This document shows, one piece after another, positions 36,661 through 46,299 of a stretch of DNA of 64,000 nt (positions are counted from its first letter, which is position 1; each line of letters starts with the position of its first letter). The stretch is from NCBI GenBank assembly GCA_030180135.1, contig CM058233.1, positions 100,586,994 to 100,650,993 on the forward strand, written 5' to 3'. The position numbers and the translations under genes are program-made. The DNA comes from Orychophragmus violaceus (lineage: Eukaryota; Streptophyta; Magnoliopsida; Brassicales; Brassicaceae). The notes beneath the pieces were generated by a model. It saw only the letters and a program-made list of their open reading frames with translations. It was not told the origin of the DNA and made no database searches.

Positions 36661-37715
36661 ATGGTAGAATTTATTATATTCTCTGGAAGGATTCTTGGCT
36701 CGCCGCGCCCACCTCGTTCAGCTATTCCTCCACCCTCCTCTTCTCCCCTTCCAGATACAACTGTCTCCCATCTCCTTACCTCTCAGTTTCCCACTTGGAA
36801 TCTGCTCCTTTTGGCCACTATGCTTCACCCTGATGATATACCCTTAGTCACCCGTATTAGGCTTCCTTTGACTCCAACTCCGGATAAGCCTTTCTGGTGC
36901 TGTACTCCATTTGGCATTTACACTTTTAAATCGGGATACCATCAATTGGTTAAGCCCTCCCCCTCTCCTGATTCTGACTTTTCCCACTGTGTCGCTGTCT
37001 GTAAATCACTCTGGAGTCTTAGTCTTCCACCCAAAATCAAACACTTCTGGTGGCACGATGTGCATAATGCTCTCCCTTATGCTGCAACTCTTCTCCATAG
37101 ACGTATCAAAGTTCCTCCGGACTGTCTTCTTTGCGGTGAGCATACAGAAACGATTAATCATTTACTGATTTATTGTCATGTTGCGAAGGAGATTTGGGAG
37201 CTCTCCCCTCTTCATCTTTCTGGTGAGCAGCTCAATCAAAATCGCAATCTCCTCTCCTTTCTTCAAGGAGTCTTCGCGTCTGGAGTTTCTTCTCAGTCTT
37301 TTGGATGTTTGTTCACCTACGTTGGTTGACGTCTTTGAAAGGCCCGTAATGACCTTTTCTTTCGTAATAAAAGCTGGCCACTAGTTGACATTATCCATCA
37401 GGCTATTACTGATTTCAAAATGTGCAGGATGCTACTCTTGCTTCTGCTCACTCAACTCTGCAACACCTTTTGAATCCCCTTAGCCACCTTCCCTGAGGTC
37501 CTTCAACACTCCTCTGCATATTGCTGCTGTGTTGATATCTCTTGGACTGATGCCTCTTCTCGGTGTGGTATTGATTGGACTCTTCATTCTGCTCAAGGTC
37601 TCTACATCCTTAACGAATCTTTATGATGTGATTCAGTTTATGAGTTGTTTGCTGAGCTGGATGAAGATCTTGGAGAAAAGATTGCAGCTTGGAGTGGTTT
37701 ACTTATTCTTTGAAT
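36661..37715 (+). pseudogene. LINE (non-LTR) 3' fragment: RT zinc-binding and RNase H-like regions
   Basis: The frame 36661-37329 ends a LINE polyprotein: PFWCCTPFGIYTFKSGYHQL, KHFWWHDVHNALPYAATLLH, CLLCGEHTETINHLLIYC. This is the zinc-binding (zf-RVT) domain. It continues in broken frames with WTDASSRCGIDW and LFAELDED, an RNase H-like (RVT_3) segment. Reverse transcriptase and endonuclease are absent (5'-truncated), and stops occur from 37327 on. Confidence 0.8.
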
Positions 37716-38049
37716 AAGTTTCAAGAAAAAAGAAAAACTTACAAAAAAGTGGAATAGAAAATATCTTAACAAAAAAGATATTTGCTATATCTTTATTTAG
37801 ATAAACTTGAGTAGCAAGTTTAGCCTATATAAAGAGGAGAGGCGTGACCTTATGAATATGCAAGAGTTAGAGAGAATAAAAACTCAAGAGGGCTTTTGTA
37901 TTTTAGGAAAAGTCTAGGCTCCAGGGGGAGTTTAGCTCAGGTGTTTGATCCTGAAGAATTCTTGTATTGAATAAAGCATTAGTTCAATAGGGTTTTGATC
38001 TATACGCTTGTAATTTGTGGGATTAGTTTCTATTCAAGGAAATTCGAAT
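37716..38049 (+). other. LTR-like segment before copia remnant
   Basis: It has a TATATAAAGAGGAGAGG core promoter-like site (about 37829-37845) and an AATAAAGC polyadenylation-like site (about 37971), the build of an LTR. No partner LTR or clear primer site was found, so this is tentative. Confidence 0.35.
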
Positions 38050-38990
38050 TTGAAAAAGAAACTTTGTGTTGTCTTACTTTCTGCACAATATTATATTGCC
38101 TCGCCTGCTTTTTCAAAGTGGATTATCTTAAGCTCAAGTTGAAAGAAGCTTTTAAACTTCATGATCATGACCTCTAAAATACTTCCTCGGCCTTGAGATT
38201 GCGAGATCGAATAAAGGCATTACAGTCTATCAGCACAAATATGTTATTTGAACTATTTGAAGAATCAGGTTTGATGGCGTGTAGACCGTGGAACCAAGCA
38301 TTAAAATCAGTATTGTTGCAAAGGTATATGGGGGACAAGGGAACCATTACTTGAGGATCCAATAGTTAAGATATTTTGTTGGCCAACTTATGTATTTGAC
38401 CATAACTTATGTAGCATCACATATTCAGTCAACAAATTGTGCCAACTCGCTTCAGCACCAATACTCATCTTCAAGCAGCCCACAAAATGGTACATTATCT
38501 CAAAGGTACAACTGGCTTGGATTTGTTCTATTCTGAAACTTCTGATTTGACTCTAAAAATATATACATACACCAATTGGGGATCATTCCAGATACAAGAC
38601 AGTTCAAACTTCTGGATTTTGTATGTTTCTTGGACCATGACTTATTGCGTGGAAATACAAGAAACAAGATGTTGTATTTCATTCATCAACTGAATCCGAG
38701 TATAGAGTGATGCCCTTTGCAGTTCGAGAAGTTGTTTGGATTGTTAGTCTTCTCTTTGAGTTGCATGCATCTCAATCTAAACATATTGCATTCTATTGTG
38801 ATTCTACAACATCCATCCACATTGCCAACAATCCGATTTTTCACGAAAGGACAAAATATGTGGAGTTGGACTGTCATCAGGTTAAAGATTAAATTGTGTG
38901 GATTGATCAAGACGCTTCCAGCTCATCAGCTAGCAAATGTGTTCACTAAGCCTCTTTATCATGCTCTTTTCAAGTCTCTTATAAGCAACA
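38050..38990 (+). pseudogene. Ty1/copia pol 3' remnant (RT end and RNase H)
   Basis: Broken frames encode YFLGLEIARS, MVHYLKGTTGLDLFYS, YRVMPFAVREVVWI, IAFYCDSTTSIHIANNPIFH, TKYVELDCHQVKD and QLANVFTKPL, the conserved series at the end of copia polyproteins. Many stops and frameshifts show it is old. No integrase or gag is present. Confidence 0.88.
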
Positions 38991-39446
38991 TGTCATTACA
39001 ATTAATATTCTTGTCATCTTTAAGTAGAATATTAATGTATATGACGATTAGAATCGGTTGTAACGGTTTGGTACAAATTGTAAACTGACTTACTTACTAG
39101 TATATAAAGTAATATAAAGTAAGTAACAAACAGAGTTTGGCTATTAATGATTGATTGGCTTTTCCATTTTCTCGCCATCTTCTTCCTGTGAGCTTCAAGC
39201 TCTTCTAGGAGTTACCACCACTAGAATAATAACTGAGAGCGCTCACAATGTTACAGTGGATATATTGAATCAATTCAACCGTGCAGTGATTTCTGATTAA
39301 AACAAAAAATGTTTGCAAAGGAAGCTGCTGATTTGATCGACTAGTAGCACAACAAAGAACTTTGTGTTTAGTAACTGGATTCTTGAATGCCAAGTCAATA
39401 TTGCGTAAGGTTTTTGCAACGATCCACCAGCGAATTTTATTTCAAT
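38991..39446. other. Intergenic stretch
   Basis: No recognised gene. It ends at the target duplication of gypsy element 1. Confidence 0.4.
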
Positions 39447-39451
39447 ATGAG

Positions 39452-39964
39452 TGTGGATCCTAAAACCCACACTCAGATTTTAGAGTGTTCGAATGAGCTG
39501 ATTTACAAAATAGGCGGGCTAGATTCTTGGTTGAACGAGATCAAAGAGCTTAACAATAGTGAAAATAGATTTGTATTGATTTTGATATAAGAACAGTAAG
39601 AACTCGAGCTGAATAGCGATTACAAAGTCTTAATGCTAGGTTAGAATGTTTATGAATAATCGGATCTCTTTCTCAAGTCGCCGGAGTCTCCTTATATAGC
39701 CTTGGTCTTCACAACTGCTCTTCGTGATTTGAGGAGTTAGTTCCAACCGTTCACGAGATTCCCGGGATCGCATGTCAACTCGCCTCCTCCTTCTTAGTCG
39801 GTTTGTTGCTAACGGTCCTGGTCGTCATCTACCGAGCTGTATTGTGAAGTCGGAGCCTCTTCTGTCGATTTGGGCTTAGATGTGAATGCTTTCGGGCCCG
39901 CTTGTTGAAGACACATGAGGCCTTATCCAGCTAATTCACTTGTGAGTGAATTTGGGCCCAAACA
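39452..39964 (-). repeat. LTR (3') of gypsy element 1
   Basis: Runs TGTGGATCC to CCAAACA (plus strand). It is followed by the reverse-strand polypurine tract TTTGCCCCCCGACCC at 39965-39979. A TATATAG site is near 39695. Confidence 0.93.
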
Positions 39965-40446
39965 TTTGCCCCCCGACCCTTTAAGCGAGTTTCCGAGCTT
40001 GAAGGGTGGAGTATATTCGCGAGAGGCCCACAGCATTCTTTCGGATATGGCCAAATCTTGTTTGCTTGAATTATATCCGAGATACGCGAACGTTTCGCCT
40101 TCTAATGTGGACCGTCAGATGACGAGCAAGTGGAAATCCCGCCAAATCGAGCGGCTGAGATGAGAGCATGGGATGAACGCCACGCGTAATCGCGGCGCGT
40201 GAGGAGTAGCGAGGAGATCGAACGGTTTAGATCTTGGAGATCTAAAAAGATCTTTGGAGTCCCGATGCTGTGCAATTATGATTGCTTTATATTTCACCTC
40301 TTCATGCACCCACTCTCCAAGGTTCAACCGTCAACTCAAGGTAACTCCTCCACTCCTCTTTATAGCGATGTTTCCTCTCTTTCTTTTGCAGTTTTTCTTC
40401 CATTTTTCTTGCGATAAAGAAATTTCGTTCTTGAAAGCTTTGGGCG

Positions 40447-42711
40447 ATGTCGAAGTTGAGTCTGGCTAAGGTTAAGAAAGAGAAGCAGGTGGTGGAAGAA
40501 GAGGAGTTCGAGTATCCCGTCCCGACTACAAAGGCGGAGGACATCGAGAACCTATACTCGTCGCACGGCGTACCGAGGTCGGTGGAGTTGAGGCTGCTTG
40601 ATCCTGGAGAGACGCCGGAGTCGGTCAGACCAGGCTATTGATGTGCCTACAAGGCTTACTTCGAGAAGTGTAACCTGGTTTTTCCGATCCCTCGGCTTCT
40701 GCTGGACGTGATAGGCGAGCTTGGGATAACGCTTCCGCAGCTAACACCGAATTTCATCCGTTACCTCATCGGCCTGCTGGTTAGGGCTCGAGAGGAGAGG
40801 ATTCCGTTCGACTTATCGGTTCTTCACGCTTTGTGTTCGATTAAACACAACTCGGCGACGGGGCTTTTCTATCTCTCTCCTCAGAGGAGTTTGGCGATTC
40901 TGGTGGCTGTGCCGAACTGGGAGGATCGTTGGAGAGAGCGCCCCTTTTGGTTCAAACTCGACCATCATTCGATTGGGGATTACGATCCCTCTAGAATCGT
41001 GACCGCGTGGTCGGAATCTGTTGGTTAGAGATAGTGTTTAGCTAGGGTTTCTTCTATTGCATGTTGATTTCGGCTTTATCTGGGGATATCTGAGCGTTTA
41101 TTTTTCGATGTTTGCAGAGATCCCGAAGAGATTTGGAATAACTCCTGCAGTTAGAAGGTTAGCGGCGACTCTAGGCTCCAGAGACGTGCTATGGTCATCG
41201 TTCACTGTTGACAGAGTCAAGCGTGCGCTCGAGCTTCCGGAGGTGGTAGAGCCGCTGGAGATTCGTCCTGCTCCGGTACTTCTTGGTGAGTATATGCGTG
41301 TTTTCTTTTATATACTCTCTGTATATACAGCCCTGGTGCGAGTCTTGACTACTTTCCTTTGTTTTGCAGCTTCCCGAGAGTACTCGCCTTCTGACGCTGC
41401 TTCCTCGAGCACCACTCAGACAAAGAAAAAGATGAGGAGACGCCCCACTGTTCGAGAATCATCCAAGAGGCCTTCTGAGAAGGCGACGTCTGGCGGATAC
41501 GCACCCATCCTTGCTGGCCAGCTGAGTGATGCTCTGACTGGCGCAATTAACGATAGGAGGTCTGGAGGTATTCCGCCGCCGCCTCCGCGTCGGGACACGG
41601 AGTCTGGAAAAAGCCCGGAGACCGTACGCCCGACCAAGTGATTCATCTGAGTTCACGGGCCACCGGGAGTGATTCCTCGGTGCAACCTTTGAACAAGAAG
41701 CCTCGATATGAAAAGGAGGCAGCTGTTGGGTCGGGCTCGTCGCATGCTCCGGGGTCCAAACCGTTTCACTGGAAGTTTGACCACACGAAGGATTTTCCGA
41801 TTACAGACGATCCTGAGGGACTCGCTCATTTGCTCCGCCATTGCAAGGCTGCTGGGTGCTCGCTCCCTTCGGTGAAGAACCTGATAGGCCGGGAACTATA
41901 TGTCAAAGCAATGACTGCCAAGGGAAAGGTAGCTTCGAGTTTTTGCTTCTTCTTTCCCTCTCTGGACTCTAATGCTCATTTTCTGTTTCAGTCTCTGGAG
42001 GCGGATAACCAACTCGCGGCCTTTTATGAGCAAAGTCTCAGGAGTGTCCCTCGACAGGAAGAGCTCGAACAAGCTCAGAGCGTTGTGCACCAGTTGACCG
42101 CGAGCCTCAAGAGTTGCCAGTAGGAGGTGAAGCTCATCGACGCTCAGCTTAACGTTGTGAAGTCCGAGCGTTCGATTGCCGTAGAGAGGACGGTTACTCT
42201 GGAGCAGAAGGTCAAGGAACTCCTTGAGAAGGCGGAGGGTGCAATTCGCTTGGCTAGGCACGACGGAATGAGGATAAGGGACGGTCATTACTACAACATG
42301 TTCGAAGCTCACAAGGACAAGTTCGAGAGGAAGAAGAAGGAGACGGACTGCGAGATGAAGGTCCAAGAGGTGGAGGCTATTATCGAGCTGATAAACCTTC
42401 TGCAGAGCGGAGTGACGACCATCGAGGAGGAGCTTCCCAAGTTGTTGGAACAGAGGGAGTCTTTCGCGAAGGAGTTCGAAGCTGCGCAGGTGTCTGACTT
42501 CTCTCTGAGTGCCGAGCTTCGTGCCATTCCTCAGATTTTCGAGGACTCGGTGATGCGCGTGGCTCGCTCCGCAGGCTTCAATGAGTTTGGATCGAATGCT
42601 GAGATGGTGGCGGGACCTGCGAGTACCAGAGCGACCAAGGCGGCGGAGATCGGAGTCCAGGAGCGACAAGGTAGTGAAGGTGAGAAGGCTGGCGGTGAGG
42701 AGCAGGGCTGA
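40447..42711 (+). pseudogene. Antisense extra ORF (aORF) of gypsy element 1, Transposase_28-like, with stops
   Basis: It runs opposite to gag-pol, between the pol end and the 3' LTR. Blocks at about 40447-41017, 41118-41287, 41370-41928 and 41992-42711 are joined by GT-AG introns. The first carries YFEKCNLVFPIPRLLLDVIG and GITLPQLTPNFIRYLIGLL, matching the 'putative gypsy type transposon' (PF04195) domain. The middle is basic and Ser/Pro-rich (MRRRPTVRES). The last is a long coiled coil. In-frame stops at 40639-40641, about 41639 and 42121-42123 break it. Its role in the retroelement is unknown; similar antisense ORFs are reported from plant Tat elements. Confidence 0.75.
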
Positions 42712-42719
42712 TGGCTGCT

Positions 42720-43578
42720 CCTTAGAAAAAATTTTAATTTCTCTTTTTTTGGAATTCCCTAAAGCCCCCTTCTGGGCTAAAGTTGAACTCTTTTATTTTG
42801 CTTTCGGTGTTACCCGGGAGGGCTTTTATCCATAACTTTGTTTGGCTCGGGTGAGCTTTTTTAATGCACGCTTTTATGTTCATGTTTTCGTTTGAGTTTG
42901 GACTCTTTAGTTTAGCAAAATATCGAGGTTCGGCTATGCGTTGTAAGTTTCCAAGTTGAACCTTCGAGTCGCTAAGTAGAACTCTTAATTTTTGTTACTT
43001 AGTCTGGCCAGACGTTCCTTGTGTTTTGGAGTTCGTGTTCGCGACTTTAGAGCCCTTTTTGGTTTGCCGTGGTTCGGATACATGTTTGACCCGTGCAAAG
43101 TCGTTTAGGGTTTACTTCCAAGTTTGTTTGCGGTTTCTGGGCTTTGGGGGGATTACTCTGGAAGAATCCCTTGGAGTTTGCGGTTCGCGAGGCACTTAAG
43201 GTTTTAAGACTTAGCATATTTGCGATTTGTGTTCGTAGCCCGCGTTTGCTGTAAAGAGGTTTGGAGTGGACTCGGAGCGACGCGTAGCGTTGAAGTAATA
43301 CTTGTATAAAGTAAGATTTTATTTAATGTAAACTTTGTGGTTTGCAATTGCCAAGGTTTTAAGACATGGTGAATTCGCAATAGCATGTGTTGTTTATCAC
43401 GAAGCTTGATAAGAATACTGAGAGATATGTAATGAAAAAATTCATTAATGTGTGCTTCAGAGTTTACATCGATGTAATGGGTGATAACCCTGTACTCCCC
43501 CCAAAAATAAACGAAAAGGTGGAATGCAAGAATTTCTAAGTTTTTTGGTGAAGTGGCTGCACTCGAAGTTCGAGCTGC
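42720..43578. other. Spacer between aORF and pol of gypsy element 1
   Basis: The GT-rich spacer has a partial internal repeat (AAGGTTTTAAGAC at about 43198 and 43352). No ORF is convincing. Confidence 0.5.
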
Positions 43579-43613
43579 CTACGTACCCCGCCAAGGGATC
43601 AAGCCTAACGTAG
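43579..43613 (-). other. Shared hairpin motif, copy 4 (just after pol of gypsy 1)
   Basis: Sense (minus) strand: outer arms CTACG/CGTAG, GGCTTGATCCC, inner stem CCC/GGG with a longer loop. It lies 19 bp past the pol stop. Confidence 0.6.
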
Positions 43614-43631
43614 TTCGATTTTTGTGAGTAC

Positions 43632-44894
43632 TTATGAGTTGTATAGCTTGAGGTTCATGGCATTCCATGGCCTCTTCACAGGCACTCCGTTTTTGATTTT
43701 TGTGAGCTTGTAGACGCCGTTGCGGACTATCTCGGTGACTTTGTAGGGTCCTTCCCAGTTTGTCCCGAGTTTCCCGGCGCCTGTCTCTCTTGTGTTTTCG
43801 TAGACTTTGCGCAATACTAAGTCTCCCACGATAAACTTCCGAGGTCGGACTCGGGAGTTGTAGTATCGGGAAGTTGCTTGCTGATAGTTTTGCATTCGTA
43901 TTAGCGCTCGGTCGCGTTGTTCCTCGATCATGTCTAGACGATCTCGGAGCATTTGTTCGTTTAGCCCCTCGTGTCTCGGGCTCAGGGCCCTTCTGACAGT
44001 CGGAACTGATATTTCTGCAGGGACTACTGCTTCCATCCCGTATGCTAACGAGAACGGAGTCTCACCAGTCGCGCTGTGAGGTGTAGGGCGGGAGGCCCAC
44101 AGGACTCCTGGTAACTCTTCAGACCAAGCGGACTTTTTAGAGTCGAGTCTCTTCTTGAGGCTATATAGTAAATTTTTGTTCACAGCTTCTGCCTGACCAT
44201 TTCCTTGGGGATATCTTGGAGTCGACGTGGTCAGGCGTATCTTCCAAGTTTTGCAGAAATTTCTGAAAGTTCTGGAGATAAACTGTGAACCGTTATCCGT
44301 TACTATTTCGTATGGGAGTTCGTGTCGGCAGACTATGTGCTCCCAGATGAAGTGCTGTACTTCGATTTTTGTAGTTTGCTGGTAGGCTTTAGCCTCTATC
44401 CACTTGGTGAAATAGTCTGTTAAGACCAGGAGGTATTTCAGCTGTTTTGGTCCTGAGGGGATGAGAGGCCCTACCATGTCCATTGACCACCTCATGAAGG
44501 GGTATGGTGCAGAGATCGAGGACAGTTTCTCCGCAGGCTGGTGAATAATCGGTGCGTGCCTTTGGAATTTATCACACAGCCTGGTGTAGTTCTCGCAATC
44601 TGCGATCATAGTCGGCCAGAAGAATCCTTGTCTTTTGATGCGGATGGCTAGGGCTCGCCCTCCGGAGTGGTTACCGCAAGTGCCTTCATGGGTGTTTCCC
44701 ATTACAGCGAGGGCTTCTGCGGCGTGCACACATCGCAAGTAAGGTTCTGCGGTGCTACGTTTGAATAGGCAATCGTTGATTATGCAATATCGGGCGCTTC
44801 GGGCTTTAAGCTTTCTGGCCTGCCACTTGTCGTCGGGGACTTGGCCGTGTCGGATGTAGCTTAGGATTGGTTCCCTCCAATCCGGCCTGTTCAA
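43632..44894 (-). CDS. Integrase region of gypsy element 1 pol
   Basis: The 420-codon open frame holds the zinc-binding part (H and H in HEGTCGNHSGG, C and C in CENYTRLC, near residues 90-130). The catalytic core follows with the DDE residues visible: SMDMVGP, VTDNGSQF and GNGQAEAVNK. The C-terminal part (FIVGDLVLRKVYENTRETGA, GKLGTNWEGPYKV) ends at LYNS. It inserts the cDNA into the genome. The frame itself is intact; upstream pol is damaged. Confidence 0.92.
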   Translation of the reverse strand: MNRPDWREPILSYIRHGQVPDDKWQARKLKARSARYCIINDCLFKRSTAEPYLRCVHAAEALAVMGNTHEGTCGNHSGGRALAIRIKRQGFFWPTMIADCENYTRLCDKFQRHAPIIHQPAEKLSSISAPYPFMRWSMDMVGPLIPSGPKQLKYLLVLTDYFTKWIEAKAYQQTTKIEVQHFIWEHIVCRHELPYEIVTDNGSQFISRTFRNFCKTWKIRLTTSTPRYPQGNGQAEAVNKNLLYSLKKRLDSKKSAWSEELPGVLWASRPTPHSATGETPFSLAYGMEAVVPAEISVPTVRRALSPRHEGLNEQMLRDRLDMIEEQRDRALIRMQNYQQATSRYYNSRVRPRKFIVGDLVLRKVYENTRETGAGKLGTNWEGPYKVTEIVRNGVYKLTKIKNGVPVKRPWNAMNLKLYNS

Positions 44895-46250
44895 AAATTC
44901 TGCGTCCGGTTCTGCGTCCGGTTCCTCGGTTTCAGGCTCGGATTCCTCCTCCTCGATGAGAGGTTCAGGAATTTGCCGGCCGCTACGGAGACCGATGTCA
45001 TAGACTTTGTGGCATTCCGAGGCCGTTTCTGCCCGAGCTTCAGGTTCCGGATTTTCCGTTGAGTTTTTGTCTGGACCGTTGTGGACTGATCTGCGGTATG
45101 CGCTTTGAGTGCCACGTCGATGCTTGGTTTTTCTATCCCTTCTACGGGTATTATTCTTTTGACCTTAGGGTCGGACGTCGAGGCTAATGCTGCCAGGGCG
45201 TCGGCAGAGGAGTTTTCCCCCCGAGGTATTCTCTCGAGTGTGAAATCTTTTAACTGATCTGCTAACTCGTGAGCTACCTTGACGTACGCTTCCATGCGCT
45301 CATCCTTAGTTTCGTACTCGCCGTGATACTGGCTCGTAACCAACTGTGAATCGCTAAAGGCGCGTACTTCCTGTGCTCCGACTCCGATTGCGAGTCGGAG
45401 TCCGGCTATGAGGGCTTCGTACTCGGCCTCATTGTTGGATGCGCTGAAGCCAAGTCTGAATGATTGCTCGATTACCTCTCATGTGGGGGTTACGAGTTTG
45501 ATTCCTACCCCGGAGCCGTGTTTGGATGAGGCTCCGTCTACATGGAGAGTCCAATGATCGTCTTGATTTTCCTGTTCCGGGGCCGTGGGCGGGAGCTCGA
45601 TAATGAAGTCTGCTAGGACCTGGGCTTTAGCGCTCGTTCTGGTCTGGTACTCGATATCGTACTCGCTTAACTCGATTGCCCATTTGGCTAGTCTGCCGGA
45701 TTGGCTCGGACTATGGAGTATGGTTCTTATGGGTTGTGACGTCATCACTACTATGGTGTGTGACTGGAAGTACGGCCTAAGCTTTCTTGCCGCCATTACT
45801 ACTGCGAGCGCGAGCTTCTCCATTGCTGGGTACCTCGTCTCTGCGTCTATGAGTGTTTTGCTCACGTAGTATATTGGCTTTTGCTCGTTTTGTTCCTCGC
45901 GAACCAGTCGGGGTATTTCACCTCCCTGATCGACCCGACCTTTAGTAGTCTGTCGACTTCATCGTTAACGGCTTTGGCTCGGTCTGGACCGAGCTTGCGG
46001 CGTTTCTGTTTTACGGGTTTAAAAGTCGGATCGACGTTCAATTCGTGTGAGGTGACCTCGATATCGATCCCTTTCATGTCCTTTGTGGACCATGCGAATG
46101 TGTCCACGTTCTCTTTGACGAATTTAATGAGTTCTTCCCTGGTGACGTTCAGTAACTCCGATCCGATGTTCACACATCTTTCCGGGTCTTTGTCGTCAAT
46201 ACAGACTGAGACGACAAAATATTTTCGCGGGCTTCGGACTGTTGGATCGT
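44891..46250 (-). pseudogene. RT remnant and dual RNase H of gypsy element 1 pol, RT core deleted
   Basis: The segment 45862-46173 has the pre-RT linker and RT start (CVNIGSEL, KQKRRKLGPDRAKAVNDEV, LLKVGSIREVKYPDWF). Within a few codons it jumps to the first RNase H (SKTLIDAETRYPAMEKLALA, 45479-45865). The whole palm region with the catalytic YxDD box, about 300 residues, is missing. A second RNase H (HVDGASSKHGSGVGIKL, then NNEAEYEALIAGL, DSQLVTSQ) follows, with a stop near 45479. The element could not make its own cDNA. Confidence 0.85.
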
Positions 46251-46299
46251 TGTTACGTTTCGCGGTTCGGGAAGCGAGTTCTTTCTCTTTCTGTAATTG

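Noticed and set aside
41896..42669. 257-codon minus-strand frame opposite the coiled-coil part of the antisense ORF
   Set aside because: The plus strand has the coiled-coil heptads and spliced continuity; the minus frame is Leu/Arg-rich, as expected from the complement of a coiled coil.
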